Shown: piece after piece, positions 38,388 through 46,076 of the stretch | Position numbering within the stretch: the stretch's first letter is position 1 | Layout: each line of letters begins with the position of its first letter | NCBI RefSeq assembly: GCF_000349845.1 | Contig: NC_020829.1 | Location: forward strand, 2,046,001-2,110,000 | Source of the DNA: Pseudomonas sp. ATCC 13867 | Lineage (GTDB): Bacteria > Pseudomonadota > Gammaproteobacteria > Pseudomonadales > Pseudomonadaceae | Direction: 5' to 3' | DNA length: 64,000 nt | The notes under the pieces: generated by a model | The model's input: only the letters and a program-made list of their open reading frames with translations | Told to the model about the DNA's origin: nothing | Database searches by the model: none | Translations under genes and position numbers: made by a program

Positions 38388-38397
38388 TTGTATACGA
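38388..38397. promoter_or_regulatory. Putative operator 2 (TTGTATACGA)
   Basis: TTGTATACGA with a GTATAC core, 84 bases upstream of gcl. It and the sites at 38331 and 38488 are placed to cover the gcl promoter region. Confidence 0.55.
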
Positions 38398-38460
38398 GGA
38401 ACTGAAGAGTCATTTTTGTTAAAAATATATATAAATCAGATAGCTAATTTAAAAGCTGAT

Positions 38461-38497
38461 CCATAAGTCAAACTATTGTTTGAAAAAATGTATACAA
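38461..38497. promoter_or_regulatory. AT-rich control region with operator 3 (ATGTATACAA)
   Basis: ATGTATACAA at 38488-38497 and a separate perfect dyad TCAAAC-TATT-GTTTGA at 38468-38483, in the AT-rich gap between divergent gcl and the HbpS-like gene. A weaker TTGCGTACAG lies at 38554. The remainder of 38305-38643 shows no gene. Confidence 0.55.
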
Positions 38498-38643
38498 AAA
38501 TAGGTGCTCATTGTCCTTTTGTGTTGCTTTGGGCGGGGCGTTCGGCTACTAGATTGCGTACAGATTTCTGATGCGGATGTCTGCGGGCGATTTGCCAGCG
38601 CCGTCCGTACCCCCGATTTATCAACCTTGAAGAGGAACACCTC

Positions 38644-39075
38644 ATGAGCACCATCAGTCTGGAAACCGCGCTGGACATCACCCGCCAGGCCCTGGCCGCC
38701 AGTCGCGAACTGTCCACCGCGCCGCTGACCATTGCCGTGCTGGATGCCGGCGGACACCTGGTGACCCTGCAACGGGAGGATGGCGCGAGCATGCTTCGTC
38801 CGCAGATCGCCATCGGCAAGGCCTGGGGCGCCGTGGCGCTGGGCAAGTCGTCGCGCGTGCTGGCGGCGGACGCGCAGCAGCGCCCGTCCTTCATCGCGGC
38901 GGTGAATACCCTGGCGCAAGGCAACGTGGTGCCGGCGCCGGGCGGCGTGCTGATCCGCAATCAGGCCAATGAAGTGATCGGCGCCATCGGTATCAGCGGC
39001 GACCTCTCGGATGTCGACGAGCAGTGCGCGATCCGTGGCGTGCAGGCGCTAGGCCTGGTGGCCGACGCGGGCTGA
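38644..39075 (+). CDS. HbpS/GlcG-like heme-binding-family protein
   Basis: A 143-residue protein of the DUF336 (GlcG/HbpS) family: ALDITRQALAASRELSTAPL, IAVLDAGGHLVTLQREDGA, IAIGKAWGAVALGKSSR and APGGVLIRNQANEVIGAIGI. Members occur beside glycolate, glyoxylate and diol catabolic operons; one (HbpS of Streptomyces) binds heme. No enzymatic activity is established for this branch. It is divergent from gcl and shares its AT-rich control region, so co-regulation is likely. A hairpin terminator follows at 39090. Confidence 0.9.
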   Translation: MSTISLETALDITRQALAASRELSTAPLTIAVLDAGGHLVTLQREDGASMLRPQIAIGKAWGAVALGKSSRVLAADAQQRPSFIAAVNTLAQGNVVPAPGGVLIRNQANEVIGAIGISGDLSDVDEQCAIRGVQALGLVADAG

Positions 39076-39089
39076 TCGACGAAGGGAAG

Positions 39090-39120
39090 GGCGCGCGCTC
39101 GCCGCGCGCCGGATGCTTTT
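39090..39120 (+). terminator. Terminator of the HbpS-like gene
   Basis: GGCGCGCG, a 5-base loop, CGCGCGCC (39090-39110), then GGATGCTTTTG. It begins 15 bases after the stop codon. Confidence 0.75.
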
Positions 39121-39192
39121 GTAGGAGCGAGCTTGCTCGCGAACCTTCGATTACGCCGGACGTTTCAGGTGTGAAGCGGGTTCGCGAGCAGG
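39121..39192. repeat. REP (type B) with a truncated partner
   Basis: GTAGGAGCGAGCTTGCTCGC (from 39121) is complete; its inverted partner GGTTCGCGAGCAGGGA (39177-39192) breaks off after the loop. This is a decayed BIME. Confidence 0.85.
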
Positions 39193-39245
39193 GACCAGGC
39201 GTCCCCCTCGGTTCTACGTTTCCAGCGGGTAGAACGTGCGATCGA

Positions 39246-39899
39246 TCAGATCGGCAACGGCCGCAAACGCCCCTGGGGCTTGTGCTCGCCACCGTTGTCC
39301 GGCGCGGTGCCGCGCAGTACCAGGCGGGTGATGGTCTCGGTGGCGGCCTCGAAGTCGGCGTCGCTGAGGCTGGTCTTGCCGGTGACTATCGAGATCTGCC
39401 AGTCGAAATCGGCGTAGGTCTGGGTCGCCGCCCAGATGGTGAACAGCAGGTGATGCGGGTCCACCGGAGCGAGCAGGCCGCGGTCGATCCAGCTCTGCAG
39501 ACAGGCGATGTTGCGCTGCGCCTGGGTGTTCAGTTCGTCCAGATACTCCTTCGGCAGGTGCGGCGCGCCGTGCATCAGTTCGCTGGCGAATACCTTGGAG
39601 GCATGCGGCAGCTCCTGGGAAATCTTCACCTTGGAGCGGATGTAGGCGCGCAGCGCCTCGCTCGGCTCGTCATCCTCGCGGAATGGCGCGGAGGCCTGGA
39701 GCAAGGGCTCGACGACGCTTTCCAGAACGCAGCGGTAGAGATTTTCCTTGGTCTGGAAGTAGTAGTAGACGTTGGGCTTGGGCAGGCCGGCGCGAGCGGC
39801 GATGTCGCTGGTCTTGGTCGCCGCGAATCCCTTTTCGGCGAACTCCTCACTGGCTGCGCGCAGGATCAGGCGCCGGTTACGCTCGCGAATGCTGGTCAT
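39246..39899 (-). CDS. TetR/RutR-like transcriptional regulator
   Basis: A 217-residue repressor-type protein. The N-terminal helix-turn-helix (about residues 25-50; TSDIAARAGLPKPNVYYYF) is followed by TKENLYRCVLESV and a C-terminal ligand domain resembling RutR/YcdC (LMHGAPHLPKEYLDELNTQA, IWAATQTYADFDWQI). RutR-type proteins sense pyrimidines or related nitrogen compounds. ATG 39899 is chosen because it starts the family's usual N-terminus. A TGTATACA palindrome lies in the divergent region shared with moaA and resembles those upstream of gcl, so it may control itself and the glyoxylate operon. It occupies the place of PA1504. Confidence 0.9.
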   Translation of the reverse strand: MTSIRERNRRLILRAASEEFAEKGFAATKTSDIAARAGLPKPNVYYYFQTKENLYRCVLESVVEPLLQASAPFREDDEPSEALRAYIRSKVKISQELPHASKVFASELMHGAPHLPKEYLDELNTQAQRNIACLQSWIDRGLLAPVDPHHLLFTIWAATQTYADFDWQISIVTGKTSLSDADFEAATETITRLVLRGTAPDNGGEHKPQGRLRPLPI

Positions 39900-40018
39900 G
39901 GATGCTGGTCTTCTTGTGCTGCTGTTGTTGCCCAACCGAGCCGGGTATGGTAGCACCGGCCTTGCGGCCCTCTCAAGACGAGAGGTTTTGGGTAAATTCC
40001 TGACTTGCGGGTCGAAAT

Positions 40019-40031
40019 CGTGTATACATCG
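40019..40031. promoter_or_regulatory. Putative operator 4 (TGTATACA)
   Basis: Perfect palindrome TGTATACA (40021-40028) 122 bases upstream of the TetR gene and 71 bases upstream of moaA. It matches the core of the three sites near gcl. Confidence 0.55.
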
Positions 40032-40098
40032 ATTCACAGCTAAGGTATTCCTAACGCACTTTCGTCTGGCCCGCCTGCCAACCGGAACCTGATTGCCC

Positions 40099-41094
40099 AT
40101 GCCTGATTCCCAACTGGTCGATCCTTTCGGCCGACGCATCACCTACCTGCGCCTTTCGGTCACCGACCGCTGCGACTTCCGCTGCACCTACTGCATGAGT
40201 GAAGACATGCAGTTCCTGCCGCGCGACCAGGTGTTGAGTCTGGAAGAACTCGAAGCGGTGGCGGATGCCTTCATTGGCCTGGGCGTACGCCGTATTCGCA
40301 TCACCGGCGGCGAGCCGCTGGTGCGCAAGGGGCTGACCGGTCTGCTGGCGAAGCTGGGCGCCCGCGCGGAACTGGACGATCTGGCCATTACCACCAACGG
40401 CTCTCAATTGCGCGAACGCGCCGCCGAGTTGCGCGCCGCGGGTGTGCGTCGTCTGAACATCAGCCTCGACTCCCTGCGCCGCGAGCGTTTCGCCGCCTTC
40501 ACCCGTGCCGACAGGCTGGAACAGGTTCTCGACGGTATCGACGCCGCGCGCGAGGCGGGTTTCGAGCGGATCAAGCTGAATACCGTGGTGCAGAAGGGGC
40601 GCAACGACGACGAAGTCTGCGAGCTGGTGGCCTTTGCCCTGAGCAAGGGGCTGGACATCAGCTTCATCGAGGAAATGCCGCTGGGCAGCATCAGCAGCCA
40701 CGAGCGCAAGGTCACCCTGTGCAGCAGCGACGAGGTGCGCGCGCACCTGGCCGGGCGCTGGTCGTTGCTGCCGACGCCCGAGCGCAGCGGCGGGCCGTCG
40801 CGCTATTACCGCATCGATGGCCACGACAGCCGCATCGGCTTCATTTCTCCGCACAGCAATAACTTCTGCGGCGACTGCAACCGCGTGCGGGTGACCGCCG
40901 AGGGCAAGCTGGTGCTGTGCCTGGGCCATGAAGGCGCGCTGGACCTGCGCCGCCTGCTGCGCGAGTACCCGGGCGACGTCGCGCGCCTGCGTGCCGCGCT
41001 GATGGAAGCGCTGCGCCTGAAGCCCGAGCGCCATCACTTCGAAGCCGATCAGCAGGTACAGGTGCTGCGGTTCATGAGCATGACCGGCGGCTGA
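40099..41094 (+). CDS. moaA: GTP 3',8-cyclase MoaA (molybdenum cofactor synthesis)
   Basis: A 331-residue radical-SAM enzyme that converts GTP to 3',8-cyclo-7,8-dihydro-GTP in the first step of molybdopterin synthesis. The SAM cluster motif is CDFRCTYC (near residues 24-31), GGEPL is at about 75, and the second cluster cysteines are NNFCGDCNRVRVT...LCLGHEG near 255-275. The usual C-terminal GG is kept (MSMTGG). ATG 40099 is preferred over an upstream TTG. Other moa genes are absent; from memory P. aeruginosa has a second moaA (PA1505) at this place. Confidence 0.96.
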   Translation: MPDSQLVDPFGRRITYLRLSVTDRCDFRCTYCMSEDMQFLPRDQVLSLEELEAVADAFIGLGVRRIRITGGEPLVRKGLTGLLAKLGARAELDDLAITTNGSQLRERAAELRAAGVRRLNISLDSLRRERFAAFTRADRLEQVLDGIDAAREAGFERIKLNTVVQKGRNDDEVCELVAFALSKGLDISFIEEMPLGSISSHERKVTLCSSDEVRAHLAGRWSLLPTPERSGGPSRYYRIDGHDSRIGFISPHSNNFCGDCNRVRVTAEGKLVLCLGHEGALDLRRLLREYPGDVARLRAALMEALRLKPERHHFEADQQVQVLRFMSMTGG

Positions 41095-41158
41095 GTCCGC
41101 CACGGCGGGCTGCCTGGCCCGCCTGACAGAACAACAACAATGTCACCAGGAGGGTACT

Positions 41159-41986
41159 TTGAAGCTCAAGGCTTTTTGCTGGGCGCTTGCCAGCATCTTT
41201 TCCACCGGGGCGATGGCGCAGACCTATGTGGTCGGCGTCGAGAACCTGCCATTCGCGCCACACTACGTCACTGACGATCAGGGGCACTACCAGGGGTTTG
41301 CCCGCGATCTGCTGGATCTGTTCGCCAGCAGCAGCGGCATCACCCTGGAATACCGCCCGCTGCCGGTGGATGCGCTGTTGCCGGCGCTGCTTTCGGGCGA
41401 CGTCGATTTCAAGTACCCGGACAACCGTGACTGGGCGCCGGAGCAGAAAGCCGCCAGCTCGCTGCGCTATAGCCAGCCGGTGACCCAGTATGTCGACGGT
41501 GTGCTGGTGGCCCCCGATCGCGTGGGGCAGGGTGTCGGGGCGTTGAAGCGGCTGGCGCTGGTGGAGGGCTGGACGCCGCGTGGCTACGAGGCGCCGGTGC
41601 AGTCCGGGCAGATCGGCATCGCTCCCAGCGCCGACCTGCGGCAGATGATCCATACCGCGCTGAAGAAGCAGGCCGACGGCGCCTACTTCAATGTGGTGGT
41701 CGCGACCTATTACCTGGACAACATTCGCGCGCGCCCTGGTGCGCTGGTGTTCGATCCGTCCCTGCCGCACACCCGCAGCACTTTCCAGCTCTCGACGGTG
41801 AAGCACGGCGAGTTGATCGAGCGCTTCGATCGCTTCCTCGTCGAGCACGCCAAGGAGGTTGCGCTGCTCAAGGCCAAGTACGGCGTCGAGGCGAGCCTGG
41901 ACTCCGAGCATCTGGGTGTCGAGCAATGGAAGGTGGATTTCCTCGAACGGCAGAAGGCCAGGCAGAAAGCGGCGGTCTCGCCCTGA
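41159..41986 (+). CDS. Periplasmic substrate-binding protein (amino-acid type)
   Basis: A 275-residue protein with signal peptide MKLKAFCWALASIFSTGAMA and a type-3 solute-binding fold: VVGVENLPFAPHYVTDDQG, GFARDLLDLFASSSGITLEY and LLSGDVDFKYPDNRDW. The start codon is TTG at 41159 with AGGAGG five bases upstream. No permease or ATPase gene is nearby. Proteins of this type also act as sensor-like or orphan binding proteins. The ligand is not known. Confidence 0.85.
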   Translation: MKLKAFCWALASIFSTGAMAQTYVVGVENLPFAPHYVTDDQGHYQGFARDLLDLFASSSGITLEYRPLPVDALLPALLSGDVDFKYPDNRDWAPEQKAASSLRYSQPVTQYVDGVLVAPDRVGQGVGALKRLALVEGWTPRGYEAPVQSGQIGIAPSADLRQMIHTALKKQADGAYFNVVVATYYLDNIRARPGALVFDPSLPHTRSTFQLSTVKHGELIERFDRFLVEHAKEVALLKAKYGVEASLDSEHLGVEQWKVDFLERQKARQKAAVSP

Positions 41987-42045
41987 GCGTATATCTTCCC
42001 TAGAATCGCGGCTGCCGTTCGCGCGCCAGCCGTAGGGAGGATGAA

Positions 42046-42381
42046 GTGCGCCGCGCTTTGTTCATCTGCAGCCGCAATCGTTTGCGCAGCCCCACTGCCG
42101 AAACCGTCTTCGCCAACTGGCCGGAGGTCGAGACCGACTCCGCCGGGCTGGCGCCGGACGCGGACGTTCCGCTGAGCGTCGAGCACCTGGACTGGGCCGA
42201 CCTTGTCTTCGTCATGGAGCGCCGACAGCGGCAGGCACTGCTGCGCCGGTTTCCGCTGGCGATGCGCGGTAAACGCTTGGTCTGCCTGGATATCCCCGAC
42301 GACTACAGGTACCAGCAGCCGGAACTGGTGCTCCTGCTGGAGCGCAAGGCCGGCCCCTTCCTGCTCCGGGAGGGAGCATGA
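42046..42381 (+). CDS. Low-molecular-weight tyrosine-phosphatase-like protein
   Basis: A 111-residue protein, shorter than the usual ~150 of LMW-PTPs. The catalytic loop is recognisable as CSRNRLRSPTAE (Cys-X5-Arg-Ser near residues 8-15). A candidate general-acid region is LDIPDDYRYQQPE near residue 90, where a typical enzyme has DPxG. The SAGLAPDADVPLS segment is typical of the fold. Start is GTG at 42046 behind GGGAGG. It overlaps the next gene by four bases (ATGA), so the two are translationally coupled. Activity is plausible but unproven. Confidence 0.85.
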   Translation: MRRALFICSRNRLRSPTAETVFANWPEVETDSAGLAPDADVPLSVEHLDWADLVFVMERRQRQALLRRFPLAMRGKRLVCLDIPDDYRYQQPELVLLLERKAGPFLLREGA

Positions 42382-42863
42382 GCGAGATCCGCATTTCACT
42401 GCGCGAGGGCGTGCTGGTCTGCCCCGGTTTCCGCATTCAGGCGCAGCCCGAGCCTTCACTGGAAATCGACGGTGACCTGCTCTGGGCCCTGGAGCAACCA
42501 TTGTGGTGCGACCTGGCTGTCGAGCTGGATACGCGCGACGGCGCCTGCTGGGTCACGCCCCTGCCGCTGGAGCGGCAGGCTGGCTTCGATCCACGGCGGG
42601 TCATCGGCTGGTGCGACGAACCGGTGCGCATCGAGCAGCCCGAAGGCGTCGAGGATGCCGAAGGCGCCATTCACTGGTGGCGTGGCGGCACGGTTGCCGA
42701 TGTGCGCGGGCGTATCAGTCATCATCCCTGGGGGCGACTGCTGCGCGTGGAGGGTGGCGGTTTCGGGCCCGAGCACATGCTCTTTCCCCGAGACTGCGCC
42801 TGCGTCTACCTGGGGCGTCTCGACGCCGACTGGCGTGCACTGCGCTTCGAACTCTTTTCCTGA
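42378..42863 (+). CDS. Conserved hypothetical protein coupled to the phosphatase-like gene
   Basis: A 161-residue soluble protein, no signal peptide or membrane segment. It is rich in beta-strand and tryptophan (LLWALEQPLWCDLAVELD, GAIHWWRGGTVADVRG). A late PEHMLFPRDCACVYLGRL stretch may be functional. I recognise no family. The start codon overlaps the stop of the phosphatase-like gene, which suggests they act together. Confidence 0.75.
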   Translation: MSEIRISLREGVLVCPGFRIQAQPEPSLEIDGDLLWALEQPLWCDLAVELDTRDGACWVTPLPLERQAGFDPRRVIGWCDEPVRIEQPEGVEDAEGAIHWWRGGTVADVRGRISHHPWGRLLRVEGGGFGPEHMLFPRDCACVYLGRLDADWRALRFELFS

Positions 42864-42994
42864 CCTGGCATCTTAATAGATAGCGGCCCAGCAGTTGGCG
42901 CCGATAGGGCGGGAACGTTGCGGCCGGCCGGCTCTTGCGCCGAGCGGCAGCACCTCGCGCCTTTTGCATGTAGTCAATGATGAGGTGACCCTTA

Positions 42995-43390
42995 ATGATC
43001 ATAACAAAGCGGGTGAAGAGCCTTGCAGCCGTGTTGGTGCTGGCGCAGTTGGGCGTGGTGGCGGAGATTCCGCTGGCGCAGGCGAGCATGGTCGGTACCG
43101 GTGAAGTGCTGCAGGCGCAGCAACAGCAGGTCGACCGTGAGCAACTGCTGAAAATGCTCGATGACCAGGGTGTGCAGCAGAAGCTGCAGTCTATGGGCGT
43201 CGAGCGCAGCAAGGTGGAGCAGCGCATCAAGAGCCTCTCCAATGAGGAACTGGCGCAATTCAACCAGCAGCTGGACCAGGCTCCCGCCGGCGGCATCATC
43301 GGCATCATCCTGCTGTTCCTGCTGATCTTCGTCATTACCGACATGCTCTGCATTACCCACATCTTTACCTTCGTCCGGTGCCAGCGTTGA
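42995..43390 (+). CDS. PA2779-family protein with C-terminal GG-helix
   Basis: A 131-residue exported or membrane protein. It has an N-terminal signal-like helix (LAAVLVLAQLGVVAEIPLAQA), a charged coiled-coil-like middle (QQQQVDREQLLKMLDDQG, KVEQRIKSLSNEELAQF), then APAGG directly before a hydrophobic helix (IIGIILLFLLIFVITDM) and a short Cys-containing tail. The layout GG-helix-basic tail resembles C-terminal sorting tags. GAGGTGA precedes the ATG. It overlaps the next gene, which encodes a C39-like peptidase; C39 enzymes characteristically cut after GG. The function of the family is not established. Confidence 0.85.
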   Translation: MIITKRVKSLAAVLVLAQLGVVAEIPLAQASMVGTGEVLQAQQQQVDREQLLKMLDDQGVQQKLQSMGVERSKVEQRIKSLSNEELAQFNQQLDQAPAGGIIGIILLFLLIFVITDMLCITHIFTFVRCQR

Positions 43391-44346
43391 GTCGCTGGGC
43401 CGTGGCTGCCGCATTGGCGGCGGTCATGGCGCTCGGCGGCTGCGCGCAGGCGCCGAAGTTGCCGGCCAGCGTGGCGGCGCTACCGGAACGCGTGGAACTG
43501 CGTGATGTGCAGTTTTTCCCGCAGCAGGAGTTCCAGTGCGGGCCGGCCGCGCTGGCGACCATGCTCAACCAGCGCGAGGTGCGAGTGACGCCGCGCCAGT
43601 TGAAGGATCGCGTCTTCCTTCCGCAGCGCCAGGGCAGCTTGCAAGTGGAGCTGGTGGCGGCGGCGCGGGAGCAGGGCATGCTGGTCTATCCGTTGCGGCC
43701 GCGCCTGGAGGATGTGCTGAGCGAAGTGGCAGCGGGCAACCCGGTGCTGGTCCTGCAGAACCAGGGGTTGGACTGGTTGCCGGTGTGGCATTTCGCGGTG
43801 GTGGTCGGCTTCGATCGGCAGCGTCACGAGTTGATCCTGCGTTCGGGCATTACCGAGCGGTTGGTGATCGACTTCACCGCCTTCGATGTCACCTGGGCTC
43901 GTAGCAAACGCTGGGCGGTACTGACCGTGCCGGCGGATCGCCTGCCGGCCACGGCGCAGCCGACCGCCTGGTTGCGCGCGGCCCATGACCTGGAGGAAAC
44001 CGGCCAGCCGGCGCTGGCCGAGCAGGCTTACCGCACCGCGACACAGGCCTGGCCACAGGATGCGCTGGGCTGGTTCGCCCTGGCCAATGCGCAGTATGCG
44101 GGTGGTCACCTGGCCGAGGCGGAATCGGCTTTGCGGCAGAGCGTGGGCGTGCGTCCCGACTTCGCCGCCGGCTGGTTCAACCTGGGGAACGTGCTGGGTG
44201 AGCGGGGTTGCCCGCAGCAGGCGCGCGAGGCGGGTAGCTGTGCGGCCCGTCTGGCGCCGGCGGATTCGCGCTTTGCGGTGGCTCCCGGTGGCGCTTCGAA
44301 TGCCGCGGCGCGCTGTGAATCGCTGCCGGCCTGCCCGGGCGGCTGA
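43378..44346 (+). CDS. PA2778-family lipoprotein: C39-like cysteine peptidase with TPR
   Basis: A 322-residue protein. The N-terminus is a lipoprotein signal (AAALAAVMALGGCAQ), so the protein is anchored to a membrane facing the periplasm. A papain-like C39 domain follows: catalytic Cys in QEFQCGPAALATMLNQ (near residue 57), His in LPVWHFAVVVGFD and the fold-typical LVLQNQGLDW. The C-terminal half contains two TPR-like repeats (PALAEQAYRTATQAWPQDAL and HLAEAESALRQSVGVRPDFA). The start is GTG 43378 or TTG 43387; either overlaps the PA2779-like gene. No ABC exporter is attached, unlike bacteriocin C39 peptidases. Confidence 0.9.
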   Translation: MPALSRWAVAAALAAVMALGGCAQAPKLPASVAALPERVELRDVQFFPQQEFQCGPAALATMLNQREVRVTPRQLKDRVFLPQRQGSLQVELVAAAREQGMLVYPLRPRLEDVLSEVAAGNPVLVLQNQGLDWLPVWHFAVVVGFDRQRHELILRSGITERLVIDFTAFDVTWARSKRWAVLTVPADRLPATAQPTAWLRAAHDLEETGQPALAEQAYRTATQAWPQDALGWFALANAQYAGGHLAEAESALRQSVGVRPDFAAGWFNLGNVLGERGCPQQAREAGSCAARLAPADSRFAVAPGGASNAAARCESLPACPGG

Positions 44347-44368
44347 ATCCTTTGGGTGAGTAAAAGAA

Positions 44369-44390
44369 AACGGCGCCTCGCGGCGCCGTT
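44369..44390. terminator. Bidirectional terminator
   Basis: AACGGCGCC, loop TCGC, GGCGCCGTT. On the minus strand TTTTCTTTTAC follows, ending the flavoprotein gene; on the plus strand GTTCTTCG follows. It sits between convergent genes. Confidence 0.85.
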
Positions 44391-44412
44391 GTTCTTCGTG
44401 CGGTACGGGGCG

Positions 44413-45696
44413 TCAGACGCCCAGCTTGTCGCGCAGGTTGTAGTACCAGGCGCCGATTGCGGAGAACGGTACCTGGAACATGCGGCCACCCGGGAACGGG
44501 TAGTGCGGCAGGTCGGCGAAGGCGTCGAAACGCTCGGCCTGGCCGCGCAGCGCCTCGGCCAGTACCTTGCCGGCGAGGTGGGTGTAGGTCACGCCGTGGC
44601 CGGAGCAGCCCTGCGAGTAGTAGATGTTGTCGCCGATGCGGCCGACCTGCGGCAGGCGCGACAGGGTCAGCAGGAAGTTGCCGGTCCAGGCGAAGTCGAT
44701 TTTCACGTTCTTCAGCTGCGGGAACACCTTGAGCATCTTCGGACGAATGATCGCTTCGATGTTCGACGGATCGCGCGCACCGTAGACCACGCCGCCACCG
44801 AAGATCAGGCGGTTGTCGCCGGTCAGACGGTAGTAGTCGAGCAGGTAGTTGCAGTCCTCGACACAGTAGTCCTGCGGCAGCAGGGTCTTGGCCAAGTCGG
44901 CGCTCAGCGGCTCGGTGGTGATTACCTGGGTACCGCACGGCATGGACTTGGACGCCAGCTCCGGCACCAGGCCGCCGAGGTAGGCGTTACCGGCCACCAC
45001 GATGAACTTGGCCTTCACGCGGCCTTGCGGGGTGTGCACCACCGGGTTGGCACCACGGTCGATCTTCACGGCAGGGGACTGCTCGTGGATCACGCCGCCC
45101 AGGGACTCCACGGCCGCCGCTTCGCCCAGGGCGAGGTTCAGCGGGTGGATGTGACCACCGCTCATGTCGAGCATGCCGCCGACGTAGCTGTCGGTTGCCA
45201 CGACTTCGCGGATGCGCTTGGCGTCCATCAGTTCCAGCTGGGTGTGGCCGAAGCGCTCCCACAGTTTCTTCTGGGACTCCAGGTGGCCCATCTGCTTGGC
45301 GCTGAGGGCTGCAAATACGCCGCCGTCCTTCAGGTCGCACTGGATGTTGTACTTGGCGATGCGCTCGCGAATGATACGGCCGCCTTCGAAAGCCATCTGG
45401 CCCAGCAGTTGAGCCTGCTTGGCGCCGACGGTGCGTTCGATGACGTCGATGTCGCGGCTGTAGCTGTTGACGATCTGCCCACCGTTACGGCCCGAAGCGC
45501 CGAAGCCGACCTTGGCGGCTTCCAGTACGGTGACCTTGAAACCGTTTTCCAGCAGGAACAGGGCAGTGGACAGGCCGGTGTAGCCTGCGCCGATCACGCA
45601 GACGTCGGTTTCCACCTCGCCCTGCAGTTCAGGACGGGCCGGGACCGGGTTGGCCGAGGCTGCGTAATAGGAAGAGGGGTAGGGGGTGTGCGGCAT
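44413..45696 (-). CDS. FAD-dependent oxidoreductase (gamma-glutamylputrescine oxidase / PauB type)
   Basis: A 427-residue DAO-fold flavoprotein. The FAD motif is VCVIGAGYTGLSTALFLLE (residues ~32-50), followed by AAKVGFGASGRNGGQIVNSY, characteristic of PuuB/PauB-like oxidases; the second nucleotide region is IYYSQGCSGHGVTYTHLAGK near 375. These enzymes oxidise gamma-glutamylated polyamines in putrescine/spermidine catabolism. The matching place in P. aeruginosa is PA2776 (pauB3, from memory). No ligase or dehydrogenase of the pathway is adjacent. Confidence 0.9.
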   Translation of the reverse strand: MPHTPYPSSYYAASANPVPARPELQGEVETDVCVIGAGYTGLSTALFLLENGFKVTVLEAAKVGFGASGRNGGQIVNSYSRDIDVIERTVGAKQAQLLGQMAFEGGRIIRERIAKYNIQCDLKDGGVFAALSAKQMGHLESQKKLWERFGHTQLELMDAKRIREVVATDSYVGGMLDMSGGHIHPLNLALGEAAAVESLGGVIHEQSPAVKIDRGANPVVHTPQGRVKAKFIVVAGNAYLGGLVPELASKSMPCGTQVITTEPLSADLAKTLLPQDYCVEDCNYLLDYYRLTGDNRLIFGGGVVYGARDPSNIEAIIRPKMLKVFPQLKNVKIDFAWTGNFLLTLSRLPQVGRIGDNIYYSQGCSGHGVTYTHLAGKVLAEALRGQAERFDAFADLPHYPFPGGRMFQVPFSAIGAWYYNLRDKLGV

Positions 45697-45839
45697 AATG
45701 CACCTGTGTTTGTTATTTTTTACGAGATGAGTGGATGCTACCTGAGTCGAATCTGGCCGGCTAGTAGCTGTGCAAAATAATTTACGGACGGTCGAACATA
45801 AAAAAATTCACTTTTTCAGTGGCTTAGCTGAAAAAATGC

Positions 45840-45867
45840 TTGACGCTCCAAATTCATCGCGTAGAAT
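45840..45867 (+). promoter_or_regulatory. Promoter of tRNA-Val
   Basis: TTGACG (-35), a 16-base spacer and TAGAAT (-10), ending 14 bases before the tRNA. Confidence 0.8.
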
Positions 45868-45881
45868 GCGCCCACATCGAC

Positions 45882-45958
45882 AGGCACATAGCTCAGTTGG
45901 TTAGAGCACCACCTTGACATGGTGGGGGTCGTTGGTTCGAGTCCAATTGTGCCTACCA
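45882..45958 (+). tRNA. tRNA-Val (anticodon GAC)
   Basis: Acceptor stem AGGCACA/TGTGCCT, D-arm AGCTCAGTTGGTTAGAGC, anticodon arm CCACC-TTGACAT-GGTGG giving GAC, T-arm GTTCGAGTC, and an encoded CCA. A strong promoter precedes it and an intrinsic terminator follows. Confidence 0.97.
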
Positions 45959-45984
45959 AACATAGCCGCTTCGGCGGTTGCAAA

Positions 45985-46014
45985 AAGGGCGATCCGAAAG
46001 GATCGCCCTTTTTG
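45985..46014 (+). terminator. tRNA-Val terminator
   Basis: AAGGGCGATCC, loop GAAA, GGATCGCCCTT and then TTTG. Confidence 0.93.
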
Positions 46015-46076
46015 TTTGCCTGCGGAAAAGTTGACGCGCCTGCTAGGGTGTCTTCTGGGGTGTGTCGGAGGTGGTG

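Noticed and set aside
40099..41094. Possible ModE-like site upstream of moaA, which would join it to the molybdate regulon.
   Set aside because: No ATCGCTATATA-like arm is present between 39900 and 40098; only the TGTATACA palindrome is seen.
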